NCBI GenBank assembly: GCA_910588015.1
Contig: CAJUOK010000005.1
Location: 1 to 64,000 of the forward strand
Direction of reading: 5' to 3'
DNA length: 64,000 nucleotides
Source of the DNA: an uncultured Christensenellaceae bacterium
Lineage (GTDB): Bacteria > Bacillota > Clostridia > Christensenellales > UBA3700
The position numbers and the translations under genes are program-made. Shown here piece by piece: positions 8,320-17,683 of this stretch; the first letter of the stretch is position 1, and each line of letters starts with the position of its first letter. The notes under the pieces are model-generated. The model saw nothing but the letters and a program-made list of their open reading frames with translations. It searched no databases and had not been told where the DNA came from.

Positions 8320-9212
8320 TTCCTCACCCGTAAATTAAGCGCTAAATATACAGCGAGCAATACGGCTATAGTCGCAATCACCACGACAAAACAAACCCAA
8401 GGAGCGACTTTTTTATCAAAAAAGAAATAGTCGCAGTCAAAGCCTTTTCGTATTGCGTCCAAAGCTTGCGAAGGCAAATCTTTTCCAAGTTCTTTGAGTA
8501 CTCCGTTCATATAAGCCTGTCTGAATACAACTGTCGAATAGGTGCCCGGGATAAACCCTACGAAATTTTGTATCCCTTTGCCCATTGATGAAATCGGCAT
8601 ATATGCTCCGCACAAAAAACCGTACATCGAAGATACCAAAGTACAAAAACCGCTTTGAGCGCCTTGCGATTTGATAAAAACTTCCATTATGGATATTATC
8701 AGCGAGCCCATCGAAACCGTCAATACCATATCGATAAATATCAGCAAAATATCGGCAAATGTCAAATACCAACCGACTATAGCTAAATATATCATACTTA
8801 TAATCAAAACAATAACGCACACAAGCAACGTCGTTATGAAATTTGACACCGTATAACTCAAGCTCAAAGAAAATCTGCCTACGGGAGCAATTTCAAATCC
8901 GCGCAAAGTTTTCTTAAGCTTATCGTCTATACGAATATTGGAACAAAAGGCTATCGTTATGCAAGAAGTAGTCATAATGGAAGAAAATAACCAACTTCCC
9001 GTAAACGCATTGAGCAACTTCTTACTTATCTCAAACCCCTCCGGAAGCGAATTGATAAGAGAAGTTTCATATACTCCGCGCAAAAATAGCAAAAACAGAA
9101 CTACCAATATAAGCGGCGTCATAAGCGAAAAGAAAAACATTAGTCTATCCTTAAAATACATCTTGATATTTCTCTCCAGCATAAATCCAAACGAACTTAA
9201 TTTATCTTTCAT
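8301..9212 (-). CDS. ABC-2 type transporter permease
   Basis: The membrane subunit of an ABC-2 exporter. The 303 residues have six predicted membrane helices: an N-terminal one near 23-45, a loop of about 50 residues, and a cluster of four helices with the typical GSLIISIMEV and CGAYMPISSMG regions, the latter resembling the conserved ABC-2 signature before helix 5. A final helix is near residue 275. It overlaps the ATPase gene by 4 bases (ATGA), indicating translational coupling. Substrate is not deducible; drugs or lipids are common for this family. Confidence 0.9.
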   Translation of the reverse strand: MKDKLSSFGFMLERNIKMYFKDRLMFFFSLMTPLILVVLFLLFLRGVYETSLINSLPEGFEISKKLLNAFTGSWLFSSIMTTSCITIAFCSNIRIDDKLKKTLRGFEIAPVGRFSLSLSYTVSNFITTLLVCVIVLIISMIYLAIVGWYLTFADILLIFIDMVLTVSMGSLIISIMEVFIKSQGAQSGFCTLVSSMYGFLCGAYMPISSMGKGIQNFVGFIPGTYSTVVFRQAYMNGVLKELGKDLPSQALDAIRKGFDCDYFFFDKKVAPWVCFVVVIATIAVLLAVYLALNLRVRNKKAGR

Positions 9213-10129
9213 TTTATTTCCTCCTTGAGCTGCTTGCCCGTGACATTGAGAAATACGTTGTCCATTCTGCCCTTCACGACCTCAAAATCATCTATAAATT
9301 GCGCATAACCCGTCAATATTTCTTTTGCCTTTACTATATCTTTTACTTCTATCAAAATATGTCCGTTTTCTATTTTATATTTAACGCCGTCAGTTTCAAA
9401 ACGTTTTGTCAGCTCATCGGAATACTCATAAATCTTGACGAAGTCAAATGCATACTGATTTTTGAGATTATTGGGGGTATCGCTCGCAACTATCTTGCCG
9501 CCGTCTATTATAACTACAAAATCGGCGTCGCCGGCTTCTTCCATATAATGCGTGGTAAGCAACACCGTCAGCAAATCTTCGCGCCTCAATTCGTTGAGAA
9601 ATTCCCAAACAGTTATTCTTGTATTAGGGTCAAGTCCCGTGGTAGGCTCGTCGAGTATCAAAATCTTCGGCGAATGAATAAGCGCTCTTGCAATATCTAT
9701 ACGCCTCTGCTGTCCGCCCGACAGCTTACCGAAAGGTCTTCTAAGCAAATCTGAAAATTGCAATCTATCCGCAAGATATTGCAATCTTTGCTCAAACGCC
9801 TTGCCTTTCAATCCGTAAAGACCTGCTCTCAATTTTAAATTTTCATACACCGTCAATTTGACGTCCAACACGTTTTCTTGAAAAACAACGCCCAATTTTG
9901 GTTTTATCTTACTAATGTCTTTATCCAACGAATATCCGTCGATATAGACCTCGCCGTTGTCTTTTTCGAGAATACCGCAAATTATGTTTATCGTCGTGCT
10001 TTTACCCGCGCCGTTAAGACCCAAAAATGCAAACAGCTCGCCTTCTCTCACGCAAAACGATATTCCGTCGACTGCCTTGACGTCCTTAAAATATTTTTTG
10101 AGTTCTTTGATTTCTATGACGTTCTTCAT
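9209..10129 (-). CDS. ABC transporter ATP-binding protein (drug/lipid exporter type)
   Basis: The nucleotide-binding subunit that powers the neighbouring permease. Of 306 residues the first 220 form the ABC ATPase domain: Walker A GLNGAGKST (37-45), the Q-loop FQENVLD, signature LSGGQQRR, Walker B ILILDEPTTGLD and the switch histidine in LLTTHYMEE. The last 85 residues form the small C-terminal domain common in DrrA/CcmA-type ATPases. It overlaps both neighbours by 4 bases, so regulator, ATPase and permease form one coupled operon under the TetR-family repressor. Confidence 0.95.
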   Translation of the reverse strand: MKNVIEIKELKKYFKDVKAVDGISFCVREGELFAFLGLNGAGKSTTINIICGILEKDNGEVYIDGYSLDKDISKIKPKLGVVFQENVLDVKLTVYENLKLRAGLYGLKGKAFEQRLQYLADRLQFSDLLRRPFGKLSGGQQRRIDIARALIHSPKILILDEPTTGLDPNTRITVWEFLNELRREDLLTVLLTTHYMEEAGDADFVVIIDGGKIVASDTPNNLKNQYAFDFVKIYEYSDELTKRFETDGVKYKIENGHILIEVKDIVKAKEILTGYAQFIDDFEVVKGRMDNVFLNVTGKQLKEEIK

Positions 10130-10680
10130 TTTTTCTCCTCTTCTAAATACAATTTGCGAAGCGCCGTAAACTGCGCCGTTAGTCTTTGCGAAATTTCTTC
10201 GTCGGACATATCGCTGCCCGCAAGCTGCATAGCCGCCAATCCGTATGAGTATATCGCCATATCCAAATGAAATTGCAACGCTTGGCGGTGGGAAATTCCG
10301 TATTCATTTTGAATCGTCTTGACCACTTCGATAAAATAAGCGTCTTCTTCGAGGTATTTTTTATAAAAAGGTTTTTTGACGTAAAGTCTACTGAAAAGCT
10401 GCCTTTCCATTTGCGCGAACTTAACAAATCCCATTCCGTATGCTTTATATTCCGCAATACCGCTCTTATCGGCATATTTGGCTATATAAATCTTATGTAT
10501 CTTATAAATATAAAAATGCAGCTCTTTTTCCAACTCAGCCATATTCTTAAACAGCGAATAAATAGGTTGAGTAGAACATCCCAACCGCTTCGCAATATTT
10601 CTGGCGCTGACTTCGATATCATCTCTGATAAGCTCGACCGCGCAACTTAATATATCGTCTTTTGTTATCTTATTCTTCAA
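10126..10680 (-). CDS. TetR/AcrR-family repressor of the ABC exporter
   Basis: A probable ligand-responsive repressor of 184 residues. The N-terminal HTH spans about residues 5-50 (SARNIAKRLGCSTQPIYSLF); the C-terminal helical domain would bind an inducer and dimerise. The start codon is TTG at 10680, preceded by TTTTGGAG eight bases away. It is the first gene of the exporter operon and its promoter contains a 35-base palindrome, so autoregulation together with the exporter is likely. A substrate-induced multidrug or antibiotic exporter is the usual role of such operons; the ligand is unknown. Confidence 0.9.
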   Translation of the reverse strand: MKNKITKDDILSCAVELIRDDIEVSARNIAKRLGCSTQPIYSLFKNMAELEKELHFYIYKIHKIYIAKYADKSGIAEYKAYGMGFVKFAQMERQLFSRLYVKKPFYKKYLEEDAYFIEVVKTIQNEYGISHRQALQFHLDMAIYSYGLAAMQLAGSDMSDEEISQRLTAQFTALRKLYLEEEKK

Positions 10681-10695
10681 TACTCAAGCTCCAAA

Positions 10696-10742
10696 ATAAC
10701 ACTTGTTATAGTAAGTATAACAGGTGTTATATTATATGTCAA
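10696..10742 (-). promoter_or_regulatory. TetR-family operator within a consensus promoter
   Basis: On the minus strand TTGACA (10737-10742) and TATACT (10714-10719) have a 17-base spacer. A 35-base palindrome at 10696-10730, with 13-base core arms (AACACTTGTTATA / TATAACAGGTGTT, one mismatch) and a 5-base centre, covers the spacer and the -10 box. Repressor binding there would block RNA polymerase directly. Confidence 0.85.
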
Positions 10743-10775
10743 TAGTTTTTTAAATAATACTTCGACATAGAAAAT

Positions 10776-10799
10776 CGGAACGGTTTTTATTCCGTTCCG
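10776..10799 (-). terminator. Terminator after the GPH symporter gene
   Basis: CGGAACGG / CCGTTCCG stem of 8 bp with an AT-rich loop, followed on the minus strand by ATTTTC. It lies about 35 bases beyond the symporter stop. The T tract is short. Confidence 0.6.
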
Positions 10800-10831
10800 A
10801 AAATACTCTGTTGCAAATTAGCAGCTCCGTC

Positions 10832-12598
10832 TTATAGTCTGTCGGTTGTAACCTCGTCTTCCGACAACAGACCTTCGCCGTCCTTCGATAATTCTTCTTC
10901 TGTCTTAGGCTCGTCGAATACAAAGCCCATTTCTCTTGCCTGTTCTCCCGTCAATACGCCGAGCGCGACTGCCTCCGCAATATTTTCTTGTTCGAGCGAG
11001 CCGGATTCCATTGCCTCTTTATATCCTCTGATTTTTATATCTCGCGCCATTTCAAGCTGTTTCTTCTCCGTCAAGTCCCAGAACAAGAAAGGTATAATGG
11101 CAAGCACGCCGCAGACTATACTTAATATACCCCAAATTATAAGCACGCTTCTCATAACGCCTTCTTCGCCGTAGTCTTCAGACGACGCTGCTCCTGCAAA
11201 CTTAACCAAGAGCGTAGTCGTCAACCAACCCGACAACATTCCGCAAATTGTGGTTATAACCGAAGAATACTGGGACATATAACCGTCAAGTCGGTCGCCG
11301 GTCTTCCATTGTTGATACTCGCAATAATCTGCCGTCATAGCGGGAGACGTAACAGTCCACAAAGCCGCAAAAATATTATGGAAGAATACTCCCACGAAGA
11401 ATATCCAAGCCGTTGCGGCATTGTGATAAGCAAACACAAACAAAATCAAAAGCAAAGCCGATATAACTGTAGAACCTGCAAAAGAAAGCAACGTCATCTT
11501 TTTCTTGCCGAGTTTCTTTTGGATTAAAGGCGAGAATAACATTCCCGGCACGAAACCTACCGAAGCTATCGTCGGCATAATACCTCTCATATCCGCGCCA
11601 AGCTGTCCGCCGAGAATATAAAGACAAACGTAATTAGTCGCGGAGAAAATCAAAAGTCTGCCGAAAGCCAATATATTTGATAAGTTGAAAATCAAGAAAT
11701 ATTTGTTTTTCAGGCTCTTTTGGATACCCGTCAAAAATCCAACTTTTTCTTTGACTTTCTTTTCCTGTATTATTCTCTCTTTTGTTCCGAAGAAAAGAAT
11801 CAGCGACACCGCGACGCATATTAAGCCTGCTATAGGAAAGATAACCTTATATGTATTGATATTGTCCATACCGTAAGTCAATCTCAACCCGAGATTTCGT
11901 ATTTGGTCGGAAGTCATCTGTCCAAACTCGTCTCCGTATACTGCGCCGCTTTGTCCGTATATTCTACCTGCGATAAATGGGAAAAACATCTGCACTATGG
12001 ACGGTCCCAACGAATCTATAACGCCGCCGACAGAATAAAGTTTTGTTCTCTCGTTGGTATTCGGACTTATAACCTGCGCCAATCCTATTCTTCCGAAGGA
12101 GAAGAAACTGAACGCCGTCGCCGCAACAAACAAAATCAATTGATATGTACCTACGACTAGCCACTGCGTCGTCTTGGTGTGTTCCAAAGCGTTGCTAGGC
12201 ATAAAGAAATCTGGAATAAACGCAAGCATCCAATAGCATAGCACGCACAGTACTCCCGTGAAGAGCAAATACGGTCTATACTTACCCCACTTGGTATTGG
12301 TATTATCAATTATCCAGCCCACTATAGGCGCGCGGAAAAGCGTCAAAAGCGCAACTATCCACGTAGTATACTGAACAATCATAGCGTCGAAATTATAAAC
12401 TAGCGCAAGATGAACGCCGACGTTGATAGCGAAATATTGAGTAAAAATACCGAATCCCTGCACTCCCATTCCGCCGACGGAATAAGCTAAAAATTCCTTA
12501 TTCGGCAGGTAATACCCTTCTTTTGGCGGGGTATTCCAATGATTGAAAAAGTCTTTGACAACAAATCCGACTTTTTGAAAAATGTTTTGTTTTCCCAT
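10832..12598 (-). CDS. GPH-family (MFS) sugar:cation symporter
   Basis: A probable sodium- or proton-coupled glycoside importer in the cytoplasmic membrane. It has 588 residues with twelve predicted helices. Family hallmarks are WIIDNTNTKWGKYRPYLL after the second helix and TADYCEYQQWKTGDRLDG before the later helices. The start at 12598 follows AGGAGGAAAT; the longer reading is unsupported. The protein is about 100 residues longer than usual because of a hydrophilic C-terminal tail (from about residue 500), rich in E, D and G, perhaps regulatory. Its position beside the GH20 hexosaminidase suggests uptake of N-acetylhexosamine-containing oligosaccharides (inference). Confidence 0.9.
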   Translation of the reverse strand: MGKQNIFQKVGFVVKDFFNHWNTPPKEGYYLPNKEFLAYSVGGMGVQGFGIFTQYFAINVGVHLALVYNFDAMIVQYTTWIVALLTLFRAPIVGWIIDNTNTKWGKYRPYLLFTGVLCVLCYWMLAFIPDFFMPSNALEHTKTTQWLVVGTYQLILFVAATAFSFFSFGRIGLAQVISPNTNERTKLYSVGGVIDSLGPSIVQMFFPFIAGRIYGQSGAVYGDEFGQMTSDQIRNLGLRLTYGMDNINTYKVIFPIAGLICVAVSLILFFGTKERIIQEKKVKEKVGFLTGIQKSLKNKYFLIFNLSNILAFGRLLIFSATNYVCLYILGGQLGADMRGIMPTIASVGFVPGMLFSPLIQKKLGKKKMTLLSFAGSTVISALLLILFVFAYHNAATAWIFFVGVFFHNIFAALWTVTSPAMTADYCEYQQWKTGDRLDGYMSQYSSVITTICGMLSGWLTTTLLVKFAGAASSEDYGEEGVMRSVLIIWGILSIVCGVLAIIPFLFWDLTEKKQLEMARDIKIRGYKEAMESGSLEQENIAEAVALGVLTGEQAREMGFVFDEPKTEEELSKDGEGLLSEDEVTTDRL

Positions 12599-12783
12599 AT
12601 TTCCTCCTGCGCATAAGCGCAAATTCTAAAATAAGCGAATTTATCCTTAAATGACAAAATCCCTCATATTACTTTTTTAGTATAGCATACAGAATCGCAT
12701 TTGTGTTGATTTTTTTTAAATTTTATTAAAATTTTTAATCGTTCCCGCGTGCATATATATTATAACATATTTTAATTTTAGTT

Positions 12784-14355
12784 TTACTTCCTCTTTTTGG
12801 AATACTTATGCGTTACGTATGCGTCGTCGATAAGATTATGCAAGCCTTGCCAATGTAAAACGCGGCGGTTAAACCACGCAGTTTGGCACTTGCCTCTTAA
12901 TTTGGACGGATTAGCAGTTTTTAACGAAGCTGAATCGAATCCCAACGCTTTAAAATATCGCAAAGTAGGCAAAAGTCTGTCTTCAAAGTCTTGATATTCT
13001 CTTTGTCCGTCAAACCACATAGCCTCCGACAAAGCTTGAGCGCGCGGCGATAAATACTTGCACGCCTTTTTGAAATTAGGAATATATTCGGTCCATAGCG
13101 TAAATTCTGCACCTTTCAATTTTTCGGGAGAAAAATTTTCGGGAAGAGGCTCAAGCCGATAACTTTCTTTCAAACTCGTCATACCGTATGGAAAATCCAC
13201 GTATAAATATTTGGAATTACTGTTGATATAACCTTCGCTTTGATGAGCGTGTTTTTTTACAAGACTTTCCGCGCCTCCCCTTTCGTCGCTCCAAAACTGC
13301 CAAACGACTTTTTCGTGAACGGTATTCTCTACGTTTACGCCGTTCCACGCTAAGGGAACAAATCCCTTCTGAGCAACGTAATCGCACACTCTGCGCATAA
13401 AATAAGCCTGCAATGCTTCTTCGTCTTTCAATGCGTGTTTTGAGATTGCCGCCTGACAGTGCTCGCACAGCGTCCATCTGTGTCTGAATACCTCGTCTCC
13501 GCCGATATGTATATACTTGGTATTGTTTCCAAAAAGCTCCATAACTTCGCTCAACACGTCGAATACCCATTCGTAAGTACTCTCCTTACCCGCGCAAAGA
13601 GGGTCGTGTTTAATTCCCCAATGAGTGGCGACGGAAAGTTTTCTGTCAAAGCATCCCAAATAAGGATAACAGGCAATAGCCGACTGCGCGTGTCCCGGCA
13701 AATCTATCTCGGGCACAACTTCCACGTTGCGTTCGTTGGCATATGCGATAACTCGTCTGATTTGGTCTTTGGTATAAAAGCCCGCGTGCGGTTTTATACC
13801 GAAATTGGTATGCGAACGCTTGCTTCCCTTTTGAGTAAGCAGAGGATACTTGTCTATTTCTATTCTCCAACCTTGGTCTTCCGTCAAATGCCAATGCAAC
13901 GCATTGAGTTTGTTAAGATAACAAAAATCTATTAATTTCAAAACGTCTTCAACAGGATAAAAATATCTGCCGTTGTCAAGAAGCATACCTCTATACTTCA
14001 AATACGGCTCGTCCTCGATATGACAAAACGGCAATACTAATTTATAATTAAATAAAAGTTGTTTCAAAGTGCAAAAAGCATAATTCAATCCCTTTTGAGC
14101 TTTTGCCTTAATTTGAACGCCGTCGTCGTTTACGTCAAGGATATATCCCTCTTCGTCAATATTCAAGCTTGGCTCGACGCAAAAGTTTATAGCCGTCCCC
14201 TGCTCCGACAGTTCTATTGAATTGCGAGATGCAAATTCCTCAAAGTCTTGACTTGCAAAACATTTGTTGCCATTCAACGACGCTTTGTCGCAGTTTAGCG
14301 CTCCTTCGCCTATGTTGACAAATTTAGGATACGGAACCAATTTAAGTCTTTTCAT
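12784..14355 (-). CDS. GH20 beta-N-acetylhexosaminidase
   Basis: Removes terminal beta-linked GlcNAc or GalNAc from glycans. The 523 residues comprise a small N-terminal GH20b-like domain and a GH20 TIM barrel. The barrel motifs are LLDNGRYFYPVEDV, the HLTEDQGWRIEID region, VVPEIDLPGHAQSA and the catalytic pair in IHIGGDEVFRHRW (Asp-Glu near residues 285-288). No signal peptide is visible, so it probably acts in the cytoplasm on imported oligosaccharides, consistent with the symporter gene 186 bases downstream. The start at 14355 follows GGGGGAGAG. Reading from 14442 would begin inside the preceding terminator, which argues against it. Confidence 0.93.
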   Translation of the reverse strand: MKRLKLVPYPKFVNIGEGALNCDKASLNGNKCFASQDFEEFASRNSIELSEQGTAINFCVEPSLNIDEEGYILDVNDDGVQIKAKAQKGLNYAFCTLKQLLFNYKLVLPFCHIEDEPYLKYRGMLLDNGRYFYPVEDVLKLIDFCYLNKLNALHWHLTEDQGWRIEIDKYPLLTQKGSKRSHTNFGIKPHAGFYTKDQIRRVIAYANERNVEVVPEIDLPGHAQSAIACYPYLGCFDRKLSVATHWGIKHDPLCAGKESTYEWVFDVLSEVMELFGNNTKYIHIGGDEVFRHRWTLCEHCQAAISKHALKDEEALQAYFMRRVCDYVAQKGFVPLAWNGVNVENTVHEKVVWQFWSDERGGAESLVKKHAHQSEGYINSNSKYLYVDFPYGMTSLKESYRLEPLPENFSPEKLKGAEFTLWTEYIPNFKKACKYLSPRAQALSEAMWFDGQREYQDFEDRLLPTLRYFKALGFDSASLKTANPSKLRGKCQTAWFNRRVLHWQGLHNLIDDAYVTHKYSKKRK

Positions 14356-14442
14356 CTCTCCCCCTGCGACAGGCGCGTAATATATTGCCGCGTCTAAAAA
14401 CAATTTATCATAAATATACGGCTTTTTCAACACGTTTTGCAA

Positions 14443-14470
14443 AAAAGTTCCGATTTGAGTCGGAACTTTT
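14443..14470. terminator. Bidirectional-looking terminator
   Basis: AAAAGTTCCGA / TCGGAACTTTT stem of 11 bp with a six-base loop. It ends transcription of the lipoprotein gene upstream (minus strand) before the GH20 gene. Confidence 0.8.
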
Positions 14471-14499
14471 AAAGTTTAATAATAATATATTGATTTTCG

Positions 14500-15399
14500 T
14501 TAAGCTAAATTCAAAAGGTCGTCATTTGTTATTACTGCGTTACCGTAGGTATAATAGCTTATGCAAGTTTGCTCGCAAGAAACTCTGACGCTCATAGTCG
14601 CGTGTTTTCCCGAATATTTTTCGTTACGCTTCCATATCAAAAATTTATATTTGCCGTCGATTTTTGCAATTGCAAAGTCAATGGTAGTATCGTCGATTTC
14701 AAAACCTTCGTCGGTTGCACCCAAAGTATCCAAAAACTCTTCGAGAGCAGCTCTTTGTACCGTCTTCATTTTATCCAAAGCGCAGTCAATTTTGAGCGTG
14801 CAGTAATACACTCCGTCGACCATATAAACACTGTCGTCGTGAGTGGGAGACAGCATATCTCTCGACGATATATCGTAAGTGGTGATTTTGTTTTTCAAAA
14901 CACTCAGTTCATTTTGCAAATTGCCTTCAAACGCAGTAAATTCGCCCCAATTTTTGACGGTATACTCATTGGAATCTTTTTTATAAGATATATTATTGCC
15001 CGCCGTATTGTTGATAGCGTAAGCGTCGGAACCGTCGTAATAAAATCTTTTGGCGCAAGTTCCCTTGTCCATACCGGTGCCGTATATAACTTCTTGATTA
15101 TACACCTTTCCGTCGACAATCTTACGCACGAGATGAGTATTTCGCGTAGCGAGTTTTACGTGCAAAGTTTGGAATGCAAAATCCTCTTCTCTTGTATAAT
15201 TCTCTTCGACTAGCATATTATTGTAACTTTGAGTAACAAGGTCAAAAGCGCTCATACCCTCTACAGGCGTTTTGCCTTCGTAATTTCCGAGATTTTCGTC
15301 GGAGGCTTTCAATTGAATACCGCCAACGCAACCGGAAGCTCCAACAACAGTCAAAGTCAAAACCAATACAACTAAAATAATAACCGAAACTTTCTTCAT
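14500..15399 (-). CDS. Putative lipoprotein, unknown function
   Basis: A 299-residue product with a basic N-terminus, a hydrophobic stretch (VSVIILVVLVLTLTVVG) and a lipobox-like ASGC giving Cys24, so it is probably anchored to the outer face of the membrane. The mature part is hydrophilic with many beta-strand-like segments. It contains no recognised catalytic motif. The start follows AGGAAGTTGCGTTT. It is monocistronic, ending in the hairpin at 14443-14470. A solute-binding role is possible but unsupported; length and composition resemble substrate-free lipoproteins common in Clostridia. Confidence 0.8.
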   Translation of the reverse strand: MKKVSVIILVVLVLTLTVVGASGCVGGIQLKASDENLGNYEGKTPVEGMSAFDLVTQSYNNMLVEENYTREEDFAFQTLHVKLATRNTHLVRKIVDGKVYNQEVIYGTGMDKGTCAKRFYYDGSDAYAINNTAGNNISYKKDSNEYTVKNWGEFTAFEGNLQNELSVLKNKITTYDISSRDMLSPTHDDSVYMVDGVYYCTLKIDCALDKMKTVQRAALEEFLDTLGATDEGFEIDDTTIDFAIAKIDGKYKFLIWKRNEKYSGKHATMSVRVSCEQTCISYYTYGNAVITNDDLLNLA

Positions 15400-15665
15400 A
15401 AACGCAACTTCCTAAATTTCTTTGCAAAAATATTATTCATTAAACGCATATAATTTGTCAATACTAATCGAATAATTTGCTATAAAAACTCTTCAAATAT
15501 ATTATTTTAAATCAAAAACGACGATAATTAAGCCATATTGCTTTGACAAATCGTTAAATGTTTTACTATTACTTAATGTCAAGTCGGCTCAAATAAAAAA
15601 ATATCTGTCTTGTTATTGTTTTTTATTTAAATATAATGTATAATAAATTATTAGGAGAATTAAAT

Positions 15666-16940
15666 ATGAAAAACGCTATGTTTGACAAGGAATGGTTCAA
15701 GCTAGACAACGCGGCAAAAATATATCCTGCGGCGAGAAGCTCTAGATGGAACGCGGTATTCCGTATGTCGGCGGTAATGAAAGAAGAGGTCAAACCCGAG
15801 CTGTTACAACAGGCTTTGGACGACGTAATAGACCGTTTTCCCACTTTTAGGATGACTCTAAAAAAAGGCTTCTTTTGGTATTACTTCCAATTTGTAGACC
15901 AAAAACCTAAAATAGAAAAAGAAACCGACTGTCCGTGTCAAATGATGCGACTCACGGGACGGAATTATATATTCAGAGTGTATTATCACTCTCACCGTAT
16001 ATCGGTAGAAGTTTTTCACTCAATCACCGACGGAACGGGCAATATAACTTTTCTCAAGACTTTGGTAATGAGATATTGCGAACTCTGCGGCGCTCAAATC
16101 GAAAACGTGGGAGATATATTGCATTACGACGACGACCCAACGCCAGAAGAAGTCGAAGACTCTTTTACTCGATTTGTAGACAAAAGCAAAGGTATGCTGC
16201 CGAGAAAAGAACCGACGGCTTACAAAATAAAATGTCAAAGCGAAAAACGCGGAATACTCAACGTTACGCAGGGACGTATGCCTTTTGAACAGTTGCACAG
16301 CGTCGCCAAATCGTTCGGATGCACGGTAAACACCTACCTAACCGCCGTACTGGCGTATGCATTGTTGAAAAGACAGCTTTACGAAAAAAAGACGAAGAAA
16401 AAACCTATACGCGTGCAAGTGCCGATAAATTTGAGAAAAATCTTCGGTTCGGAGACCTTGCGCAATTTTGCGGGTTATTACAACACAACTCTCTCCCCCG
16501 AAGAAAAGACCTTTGAAGAAGCCGTGAGAGAAATCGACAGTCAATTGAAAGAAAACGTCACCCCAGATTACTGTCAGAAGTTCATCAACTCCAACGTGTC
16601 ATTGGAAAAGAATCCTATAATAAAAGTAGCGCCGAGATTTCTCAAAACATTATTTATGAATATGTCATATTTTCTTGTCGGAGAAAATCTTATGTCGTGC
16701 TGTTTCAGTAACATAGGCAACATAGTAACTCCCAAAGAAATGTACGAATACATAGACAGATTCGAATTCGTACTCGGTCCGCAAAAGTATATGAGCGAGT
16801 CAATGGCTTGCGCATCTTACAACGGCGTAACGTTAATCACATTTTCGCGTACTTCAAAAGACCCGATTTTGGAGAGAGATTTTTTCAAAATCCTTACAGA
16901 GCACGGCATTGAAGTGACCGTAAACAACAATAGGAGGTAA
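15666..16940 (+). CDS. Alcohol acetyltransferase / condensation-domain-like acyltransferase
   Basis: A 424-residue protein of the CoA-dependent acyltransferase fold (BAHD/condensation/PapA-like). The signature HxxxDG is present as HSITDG near residue 118. PIRVQVPINLRKIFG and NFAGYYNTTLSP match the second half of the fold, which forms the active-site tunnel. The start follows AGGAGAATTAAAT; an earlier ATG 30 bases upstream has no site. The stop is followed after 3 bases by the next gene, so the two are co-translated. Substrates are unknown; relatives are annotated as alcohol acetyltransferases, and lipid or glycan acylation is also possible. Confidence 0.85.
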   Translation: MKNAMFDKEWFKLDNAAKIYPAARSSRWNAVFRMSAVMKEEVKPELLQQALDDVIDRFPTFRMTLKKGFFWYYFQFVDQKPKIEKETDCPCQMMRLTGRNYIFRVYYHSHRISVEVFHSITDGTGNITFLKTLVMRYCELCGAQIENVGDILHYDDDPTPEEVEDSFTRFVDKSKGMLPRKEPTAYKIKCQSEKRGILNVTQGRMPFEQLHSVAKSFGCTVNTYLTAVLAYALLKRQLYEKKTKKKPIRVQVPINLRKIFGSETLRNFAGYYNTTLSPEEKTFEEAVREIDSQLKENVTPDYCQKFINSNVSLEKNPIIKVAPRFLKTLFMNMSYFLVGENLMSCCFSNIGNIVTPKEMYEYIDRFEFVLGPQKYMSESMACASYNGVTLITFSRTSKDPILERDFFKILTEHGIEVTVNNNRR

Positions 16941-16943
16941 GAT

Positions 16944-17612
16944 ATGAAACAATGTCGAAAATGCGGCGTAAACGTCGACGACGATTTGGCAAACTGTCCG
17001 CTTTGCGGAGCTTTTGCCAGTGAAGAAACTTCGCCCACGATATACGAATATCCTGCTGTAAATATAAAAAAACACAGACAGTTGTTCTTAAAAATAAGCT
17101 TGTTCATCACGATATTTACAATAGCGTTGGTAGCCGCAATCAATATTGCTGTCAACAAAAAAATATCTTGGTCTACGCACGTGGTGTTCGGCTTCGCGCT
17201 GATATGGTTTTGCATAGGCAGACCTATTATAAAAAGATTCAACGTACGCAAACATCTCACTTGGGACTTTATGGGCGTTATATCATTACTCTTCTATATC
17301 AATCTGTGGACGTCGCGCCTTGCCAATCCTTGGGCGTTTACGTTGGCAATGCCAATTGTCGTGTTGGTATGGCAAACCATATTGGAAATTTTGACGCTCG
17401 CCCACAAAGGCGGAAGAGGAAATTATCAAATTTCGCTGACAAAACTGTTCGCGCTTTCCGCAATCTGCATAGGCGTATCCTTTATATGGACAAAGACCTG
17501 CGAATGGGGCTGGTATGTTTGCACGGCAAGAGGTTTTATAGACGTATTGGCTTTGTCTTTCTTCGCAAAGGACTCTTATCTTAGCGAACTCAAAAGAAGA
17601 TTGCACGTCTGA
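16944..17612 (+). CDS. Zinc-ribbon membrane protein (DUF6320-like)
   Basis: A 222-residue protein. It begins with a zinc ribbon, CRKCGVNVDDDLANCPLCG (two CxxC pairs, residues 4-22), followed by about six membrane helices from residue 45 onwards and a short basic tail. This layout fits the DUF6320 group, members of which are known to sit next to acetyltransferase genes of the type found immediately upstream here. The ribosome binding site is AGGAGGTAAGAT, overlapping the end of the acyltransferase gene. It may be the membrane platform of a small acylation module; that role is inferred from context only. Confidence 0.8.
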   Translation: MKQCRKCGVNVDDDLANCPLCGAFASEETSPTIYEYPAVNIKKHRQLFLKISLFITIFTIALVAAINIAVNKKISWSTHVVFGFALIWFCIGRPIIKRFNVRKHLTWDFMGVISLLFYINLWTSRLANPWAFTLAMPIVVLVWQTILEILTLAHKGGRGNYQISLTKLFALSAICIGVSFIWTKTCEWGWYVCTARGFIDVLALSFFAKDSYLSELKRRLHV

Positions 17613-17632
17613 TATTATCAAAAGCTTATTAT

Positions 17633-17664
17633 AAATCGACCTGAAGACAATCAGGTCGATTTTT
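17633..17664 (+). terminator. Terminator of the acyltransferase operon
   Basis: AAATCGACCTGA / TCAGGTCGATTT stem of 12 bp with a six-base loop followed by TTCT. It also lies downstream of the convergent gene that ends at 17684. Confidence 0.85.
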
Positions 17665-17683
17665 CTATTAGAAACTTATAATT

